Shown here: in pieces, positions 1-9,442 of the stretch
Layout of the letters: the number at the start of each line of letters is the position of its first letter
How positions within the stretch are numbered: the first letter of the stretch is position 1
NCBI GenBank assembly: GCA_030068525.1
Contig: JASJOS010000016.1
Span: forward strand, 124,001 to 188,000
DNA from: Xanthocytophaga flava
Lineage (GTDB): Bacteria; Bacteroidota; Bacteroidia; Cytophagales; 172606-1
Length of the DNA: 64,000 nt
Reading direction: 5' to 3'
Program-made: the position numbers and the translations under genes
The notes under the pieces: model-generated
What the model saw: only the letters and a program-made list of their open reading frames with translations
What the model was told of the DNA's origin: nothing
Databases searched by the model: none

Positions 1-2
1 CG

Positions 3-1079
3 GAAGTGCAACAAGCTATGCTGAATGTGATGCGTTTCTGGCTTGACAGAGGGGTAGACGGATTTCGAATTGATGTGATGTGGCATATGATAAAAGATCT
101 CCAGCTACGGGATAATCCTGTTAATCCGGATTATCAGAATCATATGGCGACTTATGAACAGTTATTGCCTGTTTATTCAACAGACCAGCCGGAAGTGCAT
201 GAGATTGTGCAGAAGATGAGGAAACTCCTGGACTCCTATTCGGATCGCATGATGATAGGAGAGATCTACCTTCCTATTCAGAAGTTGGTTACGTATTACG
301 GAATTGATGGCAAAGGAGCACACCTCCCTTTTAATTTTCAGCTAATTTCTCTACCCTGGGAAGCAAAAGTGATTGCTGCTGCTATAGATCAGTATGAAGG
401 TGCTCTTCCTGCTAATGGCTGGCCTAATTGGGTATTGGGTAATCATGATCAGCCCCGTATTACTAGTAGGGTTGGCATCCAACAGGCACGAGTAGCAGCT
501 ATGTTACTGCTGACTTTGCGGGGAACACCTACTATTTACTATGGAGACGAAATAGGTATGCGTGATGTACCCATTCCGTTTCAGGAAGTGCAGGACCCGC
601 AAGGGCTAAATATGCCGGATAAAAATCTCAGCAGAGACCCGGCACGTACACCGATGCAGTGGGATGCCAGTTTACAAGCTGGATTTACAGAAGGTAAACC
701 CTGGCTGCGTTTAGATAGAGCGTTTCAACGAACCAATGTACAGCTTCAGAAAGAAGATCCGTATTCTATGTTATTGCTCTACAAACGGTTAATTGACCTG
801 CGACACATTGAGCCATCACTGACTGTAGGAGACTATACCCCTGTTTGTTCTGACAATCAGATGTTGGCCTTTACCCGGCATGCGGAAGGGCATCCAAAAT
901 TTCTGATCATTCTGAATCTTAGTCATCGGCCATGTTATTTTAAGCCATCTACCTTAACCTTTACAGGGACAGTTGTAATGGCCACTTCTCCAGAGTTGGA
1001 AGGCTCTGTTGTGGATGAAAACATTAGCTTAAGCGGAGACGAAGGTGTTATTATTCGTATAACTGATACTGGATTGTAG
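3..1079 (+). CDS. GH13 alpha-glucosidase / oligo-1,6-glucosidase, 5'-truncated by window edge
   Basis: This is the C-terminal 359 codons of a glycoside hydrolase family 13 enzyme that cleaves alpha-glucosidic bonds in maltose- or isomaltose-type oligosaccharides. The reading frame is open at the window edge, so the true start lies upstream; the GTG at position 6 is not a start. All three GH13 catalytic acids are visible: the nucleophile Asp in GFRIDV, the acid/base Glu in MIGEIYLP and the transition-state Asp in GNHDQPRI. The segment ARTPMQWD is typical of the alpha-glucosidase subfamilies. After the barrel comes a C-terminal beta domain. The next gene, treZ, is also GH13, so the pair probably belongs to an alpha-glucan/trehalose locus that continues upstream. 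Exact substrate is not decidable here. Confidence 0.9.
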   Translation, partial: EVQQAMLNVMRFWLDRGVDGFRIDVMWHMIKDLQLRDNPVNPDYQNHMATYEQLLPVYSTDQPEVHEIVQKMRKLLDSYSDRMMIGEIYLPIQKLVTYYGIDGKGAHLPFNFQLISLPWEAKVIAAAIDQYEGALPANGWPNWVLGNHDQPRITSRVGIQQARVAAMLLLTLRGTPTIYYGDEIGMRDVPIPFQEVQDPQGLNMPDKNLSRDPARTPMQWDASLQAGFTEGKPWLRLDRAFQRTNVQLQKEDPYSMLLLYKRLIDLRHIEPSLTVGDYTPVCSDNQMLAFTRHAEGHPKFLIILNLSHRPCYFKPSTLTFTGTVVMATSPELEGSVVDENISLSGDEGVIIRITDTGL

Positions 1080-1122
1080 TAGCGATTGCTGAAATAAAAA
1101 ATAACTAAACGAATTGAAAAGC

Positions 1123-1136
1123 TAAGCGATCGCTTA
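1123..1136. repeat. 14-bp perfect palindrome
   Basis: The sequence TAAGCGATCGCTTA is a perfect palindrome 44 bp downstream of the glucosidase stop codon. It has the GCGATCGC core but no U-tract, so it is not a convincing terminator. Function unknown. Confidence 0.4.
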
Positions 1137-1150
1137 TACGATCTGTTTTA

Positions 1151-1322
1151 GAGGTTGTCTGGAATTATTATTAAGGGCTGCAAAGTCATCTTTTAGGCTG
1201 CACCTTTGCCTATTTTTCGGCCCATAGCCACTGGTTATGTTGCGGTTGGATTACAGATAAATATCTCGGTTCGCTCTAAAATCTGCTCTTTTCGCCTCTT
1301 TAATACTAATTTAGACAATCTC
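1151..1322. mobile_element. MITE-like element / internally deleted IS remnant
   Basis: A 172-bp non-coding block is bounded by imperfect terminal inverted repeats. The left end begins GAGGTTGTCTGGAATTA and the right end is the complement of GAGATTGTCTAAATTA, about 23 bp per arm with a few mismatches. The trinucleotide TTA lies immediately outside each end, consistent with a 3-bp target duplication of the TNA type made by some IS5-family elements. The interior has no ORF. It sits between the glucosidase stop and treZ. The IS family is inferred from end sequence and target size only. Confidence 0.55.
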
Positions 1323-1370
1323 TTATTTTAATTTTTTGAACTATAAATTCCCTTAGGAAAATTTTTAGAG

Positions 1371-3224
1371 ATGAAATTCGTAGGTGCGGAGTACTTAGGT
1401 AACAATCGCTGTGCATTTACTGTATGGGCTCCACAGAAAAAAAGTATGACCCTGCATTTTGTGTATCCCAAGGAACGCAAGATTGAGATGAAAAAAAATG
1501 AGCAGGGTTATTTCAATGTATTGCTTGATGAGGTATCTCCTGGCGATCGTTATTTTTTTGCTCCGGATGGAGACAAAATAGAACACTATCCAGATCCCGG
1601 CTCCTATTACCAGCCTGAAGGAGTAACAGGGCCCTCTCAGATAATTGATCACACAGCTTACCACTGGCAAGATCAACAGTGGAGAGGGATTCCTTTTAAT
1701 GAGTTGATATTTTATGAACTACACGTAGGACTATTTACTCCTGAAGGTACATTCGAAGCTATTATTCCTCATCTGGATGAGTTAGTAGCTATTGGGATCA
1801 ATGCTTTACAGCTGATGCCGGTAAATCAATTTCCTGGTAGCCGTAACTGGGGCTATGACGGTGTGTACCCATATGCTGTGCAACATTCGTATGGTGGACC
1901 TGAGGGATTAAAGAAATTAGTAGATGCTTGTCATCAAAAGGGAATAGCTGTTTTTCTGGATGTAGTTTATAACCATCTGGGGCCTGAAGGTAATTATTTT
2001 GACAAGTTTGGACCCTATACTACTAATGCGTACTGCACGCCTTGGGGAGATGCTATTAATTTTGATAAAGAATATTCTGATGGAGTGCGTGATTTTTTCT
2101 CAAACAATCCAGTATTCTGGTTTGAATTGTATCACATTGATGGACTTCGCTTTGACGCCATCCACCTGATGTATGATCATAATGCAGTTACTATCTGGAA
2201 TGAAATGCATACAAAAGTTCACATGTGTGAACAGCAAATGGGAAGACCTTTGTATCTGGTGGCAGAAAGTGATTTTAATAGTCCCAAAGTGATGCAGGTT
2301 CCAGAAGTAGGAGGGTTGGGTTTCCATGCTCAATGGCTGGATGACTTTCACCATGCTATGTATGTGCTATTAGATAAGAAAGGTCTTCATCGGTATGAAG
2401 ATTTTGGACAGATGGAACAACTTGCCAAAGCGTTTAAGGAAGGATTCGTACATACAGGAGAATATGTAAAGGCACGTAAACGTAAGTACGGCACTTCAGC
2501 TGCAGGATTATCCGGAGATAAGTTTATTGTCTTTACAATGAACCATGATCAGGCTGGCAATCGGGTAAAAGGAGAGCGATTGAGCAAACTAGTTGACTTT
2601 GAGCGACTAAAAGTGGCGGCGGCAGGGATGTTATTATCACCTTATCTGCCTATGTTGTTTATGGGAGAAGAGTATGCAGAAGATGTTCCCTTCTTTTATT
2701 TTATTGATTATTCTGAGAAAGGCCTGATCAAAATGGTACAAAAAAGTCGTAAAGAGCAACTGGCTGGTTATGGTGATGTCGGTAACCCTCCTGATCCGCA
2801 GGCAGAAGCTACTTTCAAGGCTTGTATATTGCAATGGGACAAACGAAGAAAAGGTAAGCATGCCAGTATGCTGGAATGGTACAAAACGTTGATCGCTGTG
2901 CGAAAACAATACGAAGTATTGCAGAACTATGCAAAAAATGATCTGACAGTTACTGTACTAGGCCAGTCAGGTATCGCTTTACTCAGACAAAGTAAGGATG
3001 GACAACAGAAATTAGTGTGTTTACTCAATCTGAAAGATGCGACTATAGAATATACATTTCCCAGTCTATCTGGATCATGGGAAAAGGTGCTGGATTCTAA
3101 AGATGCTCAGTGGCTTGAAAAAAAGCAAAAAGTAAAACAGGCTCCCGCAACAGCTAAGGCTGAAGAAACTATTCAGATACCATCTCTTGGTGTATTACTA
3201 TATGAACAAAAAATGGATGAGTAG
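1371..3224 (+). CDS. treZ: Malto-oligosyltrehalose trehalohydrolase TreZ
   Basis: A 617-residue GH13 enzyme that hydrolyses the bond next to the terminal trehalosyl unit of maltooligosyltrehalose, releasing trehalose; it acts in the cytoplasm with TreY. An N-terminal early-set beta domain (about residues 1-100) is followed by the (beta/alpha)8 barrel. Catalytic residues are visible: nucleophile Asp262 in GLRFDAIH, acid/base Glu299 in LVAESD, and Asp393 in NHDQAGNR. The conserved ELHVG and GYDGVYPYA segments are typical of TreZ and distinguish it from branching enzyme. Length matches the family. Its partner treY is not in the window and may lie elsewhere. The ATG at 1371 follows a MITE-like element by 48 bp, so its promoter lies in or close to that insertion. 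Confidence 0.93.
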   Translation: MKFVGAEYLGNNRCAFTVWAPQKKSMTLHFVYPKERKIEMKKNEQGYFNVLLDEVSPGDRYFFAPDGDKIEHYPDPGSYYQPEGVTGPSQIIDHTAYHWQDQQWRGIPFNELIFYELHVGLFTPEGTFEAIIPHLDELVAIGINALQLMPVNQFPGSRNWGYDGVYPYAVQHSYGGPEGLKKLVDACHQKGIAVFLDVVYNHLGPEGNYFDKFGPYTTNAYCTPWGDAINFDKEYSDGVRDFFSNNPVFWFELYHIDGLRFDAIHLMYDHNAVTIWNEMHTKVHMCEQQMGRPLYLVAESDFNSPKVMQVPEVGGLGFHAQWLDDFHHAMYVLLDKKGLHRYEDFGQMEQLAKAFKEGFVHTGEYVKARKRKYGTSAAGLSGDKFIVFTMNHDQAGNRVKGERLSKLVDFERLKVAAAGMLLSPYLPMLFMGEEYAEDVPFFYFIDYSEKGLIKMVQKSRKEQLAGYGDVGNPPDPQAEATFKACILQWDKRRKGKHASMLEWYKTLIAVRKQYEVLQNYAKNDLTVTVLGQSGIALLRQSKDGQQKLVCLLNLKDATIEYTFPSLSGSWEKVLDSKDAQWLEKKQKVKQAPATAKAEETIQIPSLGVLLYEQKMDE

Positions 3225-3254
3225 TCATAGATAGAATCAGAAGGAGTTTTAGAT

Positions 3255-3803
3255 TTATGCTGCAATGGATATAAACGCTAGTTTCTTTCCATTGCTTACA
3301 TGCAAATAATAAAACAGACTGTCCTGTAGTAATAGAAAAATACCCTGCATACAAACAGCTATCCCAAAGCCTTCCCATAAGTTCTGGTAAAGTTCTATGG
3401 CTGACTGTTGTTTATATAACAAAATACCAATAAGCACATACATCACATCAAGGAGACTATTTAGTAACAACATTTTCTTTACATGTTGTTGTAGCTGCAT
3501 TCTTTTGACAATGGTTTTTTGTTTAGGTGCACTTTTCCGGGTGTGCCAGTAAACAAAAGCTGCTACCCCCGAATTAATTACTCCCCATACCAGGTTCATA
3601 AGTGAGAAAAAGTACATTTCCTCCTGGGCAAAAACACTACATAAAATTCCTGAGGTGATATTCAAAAAGGCCCAGGTTAAGAGAACTCCTGCATGTATTT
3701 TATTTAGCTTGTTCATTTGTTTGTCAAATGGTATCAGACTAGCAGTAGGAGTCGCAATAGATATATGTATTGTCCAGAAGAGCGTAAAAGGCAGATGAAA
3801 CAT
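3255..3803 (-). CDS. Conserved membrane protein, DUF6992-like
   Basis: A 182-residue protein with about four predicted membrane segments (roughly residues 38-60, 66-88, 112-132 and 140-165) and short basic loops. It resembles a Bacteroidota membrane family (DUF6992-like) in the stretch NKIHAGVLLTWAFLNI. The function of the family is unknown. It lies convergent to treZ, with only 30 bp between stops, and about 110 bp from the LysR gene. The start is uncertain; the first ATG is used because the conserved region begins close to it. No catalytic motif is visible. Confidence 0.6.
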   Translation of the reverse strand: MFHLPFTLFWTIHISIATPTASLIPFDKQMNKLNKIHAGVLLTWAFLNITSGILCSVFAQEEMYFFSLMNLVWGVINSGVAAFVYWHTRKSAPKQKTIVKRMQLQQHVKKMLLLNSLLDVMYVLIGILLYKQQSAIELYQNLWEGFGIAVCMQGIFLLLQDSLFYYLHVSNGKKLAFISIAA

Positions 3804-3912
3804 GGTGAGAATCTTTAGAAAATAAAATTAGTTCTCTACCTGATGAATCTATATGATAACAATCATGATTTACACTAGTATTAAGCAACGTGGGTACAGA
3901 AAGTAATAATGG

Positions 3913-4797
3913 TTAGATAAAGAATATTTCATCGAGTAGTTCGAGAAAGAAATGTAAACTTGGATTAGGGTTATGCTTATCCCAAAGAGCTGTGATTTCT
4001 GCCCGTTGAGGTATATTAGGTAGCTCAATAAACTTAACGGATGCGTTGGTAATATCTTTAAAGGATGTAGGAAGCAATGAAATTCCCAAGTGATGATCAA
4101 TTAGTTTCAGTACTGTATGACCATGCACAGTTTCATGGGCTATTTGAGGTAAAAATCCTGCATCTTCGCAGATACTCCACTGTAACTGATAGTATTGTTC
4201 ACCATCTGCACGGGTTGGTAAAATAAACTTCTCATGAGCCACCTGGTGCATTCCTTCGAAGTTATGTTGATTTAAGTGATGTTCCTCCGGTAAGACCAGC
4301 GCAAAGGTTTCCTGAAAAATTAACTTTTCACCAAATCGTTTGTTGGCTGGCGGATTTCTTAGAAAGGCTACATCCAGTTCACCCTTTTGTATTGCCTGCA
4401 ACTGAGATGCAGAAGTCATTTCAGAAAGATATGTCTGGATTTCCGGATGCCTTTCATTGAGTACAGTTAACAGATCTGGTAAAAATGTGTGAATACACGA
4501 TCCTACATACCCAATGCGTATTTCTCCTTTCTGACCTTCTTCGACTAGACGCACCTTATTTTTGGCTTCTTCAAGTTTTTCTAATGCCTGAATTATCTCA
4601 TTCCGGAAGAACTCGCCTGCAATAGTCAGCTTTACTTTGCGTTTGTTTCGCTCAAACAACTGTACACCTAGTTCTTTCTCCAGATCCTGAATCTGTTTGG
4701 TAAGAGCTGGCTGTACAATGAATAATTTCTCTGATGCCTTTTTGAAGTGTAATTCTTCAGCAAGAGTAAGGAAATATTTTAGCTGACGTATCTCCAT
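3913..4797 (-). CDS. LysR-family transcriptional regulator, divergent to hut operon
   Basis: A 294-residue LysR-type regulator. Residues 1-60 form the winged helix-turn-helix (RQLKYFLTLAEELHFKKASE ... PALTKQIQDLE), followed by a linker helix and a type-2 periplasmic-binding-like effector domain (about 90-290). LysR proteins usually regulate the adjacent divergent gene in response to a small ligand. Here the divergent neighbour, 151 bp away, is hutH, so control of histidine catabolism is the simplest inference; urocanate or histidine would be the candidate ligand. The usual Proteobacterial regulator, HutC (GntR), is not seen. Regulation of something else, or mainly of itself, is not excluded. 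Confidence 0.88.
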   Translation of the reverse strand: MEIRQLKYFLTLAEELHFKKASEKLFIVQPALTKQIQDLEKELGVQLFERNKRKVKLTIAGEFFRNEIIQALEKLEEAKNKVRLVEEGQKGEIRIGYVGSCIHTFLPDLLTVLNERHPEIQTYLSEMTSASQLQAIQKGELDVAFLRNPPANKRFGEKLIFQETFALVLPEEHHLNQHNFEGMHQVAHEKFILPTRADGEQYYQLQWSICEDAGFLPQIAHETVHGHTVLKLIDHHLGISLLPTSFKDITNASVKFIELPNIPQRAEITALWDKHNPNPSLHFFLELLDEIFFI

Positions 4798-4948
4798 TTG
4801 ATCAATAAAAGTGATTACTAATGCAAGAAAATACTATTTTTTATTATTATTCGAAAAAGCGTATTTTGTTTTAGTTCACCACTGATGCCTACAAACAATT
4901 GATATCCACCAGTAAATACATATAAGAATCATTTTAAAGTTGTTTACA
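4798..4948. promoter_or_regulatory. Divergent LysR/hutH intergenic control region
   Basis: This 151-bp AT-rich spacer separates the two divergent start codons and must hold both promoters and any LysR binding site. A T-rich tract near 4838-4850 and the segment GTATTTTGTT near 4861 resemble a degenerate Bacteroidota -7 element, but no perfect TAnnTTTG is present. No single T-N11-A operator can be singled out by eye. Confidence 0.45.
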
Positions 4949-6469
4949 ATGGCTTTATTATCTGTTCAAGATAAATTACATTATATCAATCCTGAGTTAC
5001 TGACCAGAGACTTGATAGAAAAGATGATGGATCAGCAAGCTAAGTTGATTCTTTCAGATGACTCTATTGAAAAAATAACCCATTGCAGAGCATATCTGGA
5101 TGACAAATTGTCCCATTCGGATGCCCTTTTTTATGGTATCAATACTGGTTTCGGTTATCTCCAGAATGTACAGATTGACAAAGAACAAATAGCCCATCTG
5201 CAATACAATCTACTCCAGTCACATGCCTGTGGACTAGGTGAAGAAGTACCTGCTTCCATTGTAAAGCTGATGCTCTTTCTGAAAATACAGTCCCTGGCTT
5301 ATGGACATTCAGGAGTACAGTTGCAGACGGTACAACGTCTGATAGACTTTTACAATTATGACATTCTGCCTGTAGTATATACTCAGGGATCATTGGGAGC
5401 CTCAGGTGATTTGTCGCCCTTGTCACATATGAGTTTACCCCTGATTGGACTAGGTGAAGTCTATTTTCAGGGAAATAAATATCACTCACAGGATTTGTTG
5501 ACTAAGTTTGGCTGGACTCCGATAGATTTATCTTCCAAGGAAGGCATTGCTCTGATCAATGGGACTCAGTTTATGTCAGCTTATGGATTACATTGTTTGA
5601 TGCAGGCTGCCCGACTGATCAAATGGGCTGATGTGATATCGGCTATTTCCGTGGATGCTTTTGATGGCTCTGCTGAACCATTTCATGAAAGAATACATGC
5701 CGTCAGACCGCACAAAGGCCAGATACAGACTGCTGCCCGCTTACGTAATCTGTTAAAGCATAGCCCTATTTGTAACCTTCCCAAGAAACAGGTTCAAGAC
5801 CCTTATTCCTTCCGCTGTATTCCTCAGGTACATGGCGCTTCCAAAGATGCTTTTGCTCATGTAAATGATATTGTTTTACAGGAAATAAACTCTGTTACCG
5901 ACAATCCCAATATCTTTCCGGATGATGATCTGATTCTTTCCGGAGGAAACTTTCATGGTCAGCCATTGGCATTAGGGTTTGATTATCTCTGTATGGCTAT
6001 GGCTGAACTGGGAAATATCTCCGAACGGCGTACCTATCAACTATTGTCTGGTCAGAGAGGTTTGCCGTTGTTTCTGGTAAAAAATCCAGGTTTGCATTCC
6101 GGATTGATGATTCCTCAATATACAGCAGCAGGCATTGTCAGCGAAAATAAACAGCTTTGTACTCCCTCTTCTGTGGATTCTATTACTTCATCCAATGGTC
6201 AGGAAGATCATGTAAGTATGGGAGCCAATGGTGCGACGAAATGTTTTCGGGTTATCAATAACCTTGAAAAAGTGCTGGCTATCGAACTTTTGACTGCCTC
6301 TCAGGCACTGGAATTTCGAAGACCCTTGCAAACATCCGTAGTACTGGAAGATATCGTTGCAAAGTTTAGACAACTGGTGCCTTTTAATGAGACAGATCGT
6401 GTATTATCAACAGATATGCATCGGGCCATTGAGTTTTTAAGAGCTTATCCTTTATCTGCTATAGACTAA
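4949..6469 (+). CDS. hutH: Histidine ammonia-lyase HutH
   Basis: A 506-residue lyase that deaminates L-histidine to trans-urocanate, the first step of histidine degradation to glutamate. The self-processing Ala151-Ser152-Gly153 triad that forms the MIO prosthetic group is visible in [14 protein letters not shown], as are the N-terminal YGINTGFG loop and the LALGFDYL / SVTDNPNIF segments of the aromatic-ammonia-lyase fold. Full family length. The ATG at 4949 is preferred to an in-frame TTG nine bases upstream because it gives the normal N-terminus. First gene of a tight operon with hutU, hutI and hutG. Tyrosine or phenylalanine ammonia-lyase is an alternative by fold, but the operon settles it as HutH. 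Confidence 0.95.
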   Translation: MALLSVQDKLHYINPELLTRDLIEKMMDQQAKLILSDDSIEKITHCRAYLDDKLSHSDALFYGINTGFGYLQNVQIDKEQIAHLQYNLLQSHACGLGEEVPASIVKLMLFLKIQSLAYGHSGVQLQTVQRLIDFYNYDILPVVYTQGSLGASGDLSPLSHMSLPLIGLGEVYFQGNKYHSQDLLTKFGWTPIDLSSKEGIALINGTQFMSAYGLHCLMQAARLIKWADVISAISVDAFDGSAEPFHERIHAVRPHKGQIQTAARLRNLLKHSPICNLPKKQVQDPYSFRCIPQVHGASKDAFAHVNDIVLQEINSVTDNPNIFPDDDLILSGGNFHGQPLALGFDYLCMAMAELGNISERRTYQLLSGQRGLPLFLVKNPGLHSGLMIPQYTAAGIVSENKQLCTPSSVDSITSSNGQEDHVSMGANGATKCFRVINNLEKVLAIELLTASQALEFRRPLQTSVVLEDIVAKFRQLVPFNETDRVLSTDMHRAIEFLRAYPLSAID

Positions 6470-6497
6470 TATTCTCCACTTTTTTCAGAATACCTAT

Positions 6498-8174
6498 ATG
6501 GCTACAATGGTTAAAAATTATGACCCTGTACGTTATAAGACACCAACAGGATCTCAATTACACTGTAAAGGCTGGATACAAGAAGCCGCTTTACGCATGT
6601 TGCTGAACAATATCAATCCGGAAGTAGCAGAAAGGCCTGAAGAACTGATTGTATACGGAGGAAGAGGGAAGGCCGCCCGAAATTTTGAAGCACTGGATCT
6701 GATTGTTAAGGCATTGAAAGATCTTAATGAAGACGAAACATTACTGATCCAATCTGGAAAGCCTGTAGGAATTCTGCCAACACACAAAGATGCGCCTCGC
6801 GTAGTAATTTCTAATTCGCAATTGGTACCCAATTGGGCTAATTGGCAGCATTTTAATGAACTGGAGCAAAAAGGGCTGATGATGTATGGACAAATGACAG
6901 CTGGTTCCTGGATATATATAGGCTCACAGGGAATTGTACAGGGTACCTATGAAACGTTTGCTGCTATTGCGAGAAAACATTTTAATGGCACGTTAAAAAA
7001 TACGTTATCTGTGACTGCTGGCCTGGGAGGAATGGGAGGAGCACAACCACTAGCTGTTACCATGAATGAAGGTGTGTGTCTGGTAGCAGAAGTGGAGGAA
7101 TGGCGTATTCTGAAACGACTAGAGACAAAATACCTAGATGTATTCTACACAGATATAGATGAAGCCATTGACAAGGCATTACTGGCAAAGAAACAAGGAA
7201 ATACTTTGTCTATTGGAGTTCACTGCAATATTGTAGACTTACTTCAACGGCTTATAGATCGAAATATAACACCAGATATACTTACCGACCAAACCTCTGC
7301 ACATGATCCATTGATTGGTTACTTCCCACAGGATCTATCTGTTGAGCAAGCGAATATAGTACGTCAGGATAACCCAGAGAAGTACCTTGTACTTGCATAT
7401 GAGTCTATCGTAAAACATGTGCGTATGATGCTGGAGTTACAACAACGTGGAAGCATAACCTTTGACTATGGAAATAATATTAGAGGAAGAGCATTTGAAA
7501 AGGGATTGACCAATGCATTTGATTTTCCAGGATTTGTGCCTGCCTATATTCGTCCATTGTTTTGTGAAGGGAAAGGACCATTCCGATGGGCTGCATTATC
7601 CGGTGATCCGGACGATATTCGGGTAACAGACGAATTGATACTGTCGTTGTTTCCTGAAAATGAATCTCTTCGAAGATGGATTACTCTGGCTCAGAAAAAA
7701 ATTGCCTTTCAGGGATTACCTGCCCGCATTTGCTGGTTAGGACAAGGAGAGCGGGAAAAGGCAGGACTTGCCTTTAACGAACTGGTACGAACCGGTAAAG
7801 TAAAAGCACCCATAGTAATTGGTCGGGATCATTTGGATACAGGCTCTGTTGCATCTCCTAACAGAGAAACAGAAGCTATGTTGGATGGTTCGGATGCAGT
7901 GGCAGATTGGCCGGTACTGAATGCATTGCTTAATACTGCTGGTGGGGCGAGCTGGGTATCACTGCATCATGGAGGTGGAGTAGGAGTTGGGTATTCTATC
8001 CATGCTGGAATGGTAATTGTGGCAGACGGTACAGATGATGCCGCTATTCGTTTGAAAAGGGTATTACATAATGATCCGGGTTTAGGTGTGATTCGTCATG
8101 CTGATGCTGGCTATGATATTGCAAAAGATACCTCTAGAACGCATCGGCTAGACCTAAAAGAAAGGTTGAAATAA
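6498..8174 (+). CDS. hutU: Urocanate hydratase HutU
   Basis: A 558-residue urocanase, which adds water to urocanate to give 4-imidazolone-5-propionate using tightly bound NAD+ as an electrophile. The glycine-rich NAD+ site is visible as [10 protein letters not shown], followed by [19 protein letters not shown]. The conserved DQTSAHDPL and LPARICWLG segments, the latter holding the active-site Cys, and [14 protein letters not shown] near the C-terminus are also present. Length equals the usual bacterial enzyme (about 555). It starts 28 bp after hutH and is followed by hutI at 35 bp. Nothing is missing. Confidence 0.96.
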   Translation: MATMVKNYDPVRYKTPTGSQLHCKGWIQEAALRMLLNNINPEVAERPEELIVYGGRGKAARNFEALDLIVKALKDLNEDETLLIQSGKPVGILPTHKDAPRVVISNSQLVPNWANWQHFNELEQKGLMMYGQMTAGSWIYIGSQGIVQGTYETFAAIARKHFNGTLKNTLSVTAGLGGMGGAQPLAVTMNEGVCLVAEVEEWRILKRLETKYLDVFYTDIDEAIDKALLAKKQGNTLSIGVHCNIVDLLQRLIDRNITPDILTDQTSAHDPLIGYFPQDLSVEQANIVRQDNPEKYLVLAYESIVKHVRMMLELQQRGSITFDYGNNIRGRAFEKGLTNAFDFPGFVPAYIRPLFCEGKGPFRWAALSGDPDDIRVTDELILSLFPENESLRRWITLAQKKIAFQGLPARICWLGQGEREKAGLAFNELVRTGKVKAPIVIGRDHLDTGSVASPNRETEAMLDGSDAVADWPVLNALLNTAGGASWVSLHHGGGVGVGYSIHAGMVIVADGTDDAAIRLKRVLHNDPGLGVIRHADAGYDIAKDTSRTHRLDLKERLK

Positions 8175-8209
8175 CGTATCGTGTCCTCACCTCTGTTATT
8201 TACGTTTCC

Positions 8210-9442
8210 ATGCTTATTATTAATATTAAACAACTCGTCGGCATACGAGAAGAAACCACCCTGCTGACAGGTAAGGCAATGGCGGAATTACCTTATCTTG
8301 ACAATGCATTTTTACGGATTATTGGTGACCAGATTGTCGAGTATGGAGAGATGAGAGATCTGTCAGAGAAAGGGTGGGATAATGAAGAGCAGATAGATGT
8401 TGCCGGACAGTATGTATTACCTGCCTGGTGTGATTCACATTCTCATCTGGTGTATGCCGGAAGCAGAGAAACCGAGTTTGTTGATAAGATCAAAGGAATG
8501 AGTTATGAGACCATTGCTAAAAATGGAGGAGGGATTTTAAACTCAGCACGATTGCTGAATAACACATCTGAAGAAGAGCTCTTCCAGCTTGCCTGGCAAC
8601 GGCTGGAAGAAGTGAAAAAGCTAGGGACTGGTGCTATTGAGATCAAAAGTGGTTATGGGCTTACAGTAGAAGGCGAACTGAAAATGCTTCGTGTGATCCG
8701 AAGGTTACAGGAAGAGTCAGATGTATTGATCAAATCCACATTTCTTGGAGCACATACCTATCCATCTGTATTTAAAGACAATCATCAGGCATATATCCAG
8801 CAGATTATAGAAGAGATGTTGCCTATTATTGCAGAGGAGCAACTGGCTGATTATATAGATGTTTTTTGTGAACAGGGATTTTTTAGCGTTCAGGAAACCG
8901 AACAGATACTGGAGGCGGGAATACGTTTTGGACTGAAACCTAAGTTACATGCAAATCAGTTACATGTATCAGGTGGAGTACAGATAGGGGTAAAATACAA
9001 GGCTATTTCGGTAGACCATCTGGAAAGTATAGGGGAAGCAGAAATTGATTGTTTAAAAGAGAGTAATACTATTGCGACACTATTGCCTTCAGCTGCTTTC
9101 TTTTTAAGGATGAACTACCCGCCTGCCCGTCAGATGCTGGATGCAAATTTGCCATTGGCAATTGCTACAGATTATAATCCGGGATCATCGCCCAGTGGAA
9201 ATATGCCCTTGCTGATAGCACTAAGCTGTATACAACTTAAAATGACACCCGAAGAAGCTATCAACGCTTCAACTATCAATGGAGCTTTTGCTATGGAATT
9301 GCAGGACATTATAGGAAGTATTAGCCGAGGCAAAAAAGCCAATCTGATTCTGACAAAGCCTATGCCTTCTCTTGCCTATCTGCCCTATTCGTTTGGTTCT
9401 ACTCTGATTGACAAAGTAATGATACAAGGCCAATGGGTATGA
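8210..9442 (+). CDS. hutI: Imidazolonepropionase HutI
   Basis: A 410-residue amidohydrolase-superfamily enzyme that opens imidazolone propionate to N-formimidoyl-L-glutamate. The metal-binding HSH pair (His77, His79) is in WCDSHSHLVYAG, and further ligand segments appear in FLGAHTYP, LKPKLHANQLHVSGG and the C-terminal ATDYNPGSSPSGN. Residues around ETEFVDKIKGMSYETIA are the usual substrate-recognition region. Length is typical. The stop codon overlaps the start of hutG in an ATGA arrangement, suggesting translational coupling. Confidence 0.95.
   Translation: MLIINIKQLVGIREETTLLTGKAMAELPYLDNAFLRIIGDQIVEYGEMRDLSEKGWDNEEQIDVAGQYVLPAWCDSHSHLVYAGSRETEFVDKIKGMSYETIAKNGGGILNSARLLNNTSEEELFQLAWQRLEEVKKLGTGAIEIKSGYGLTVEGELKMLRVIRRLQEESDVLIKSTFLGAHTYPSVFKDNHQAYIQQIIEEMLPIIAEEQLADYIDVFCEQGFFSVQETEQILEAGIRFGLKPKLHANQLHVSGGVQIGVKYKAISVDHLESIGEAEIDCLKESNTIATLLPSAAFFLRMNYPPARQMLDANLPLAIATDYNPGSSPSGNMPLLIALSCIQLKMTPEEAINASTINGAFAMELQDIIGSISRGKKANLILTKPMPSLAYLPYSFGSTLIDKVMIQGQWV

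Noticed and set aside
6326-6361. Further TTGCAA half-sites in hutH
   Set aside because: They are in coding sequence and not spaced five bases apart, so they do not form the dyad seen at the TonB locus.
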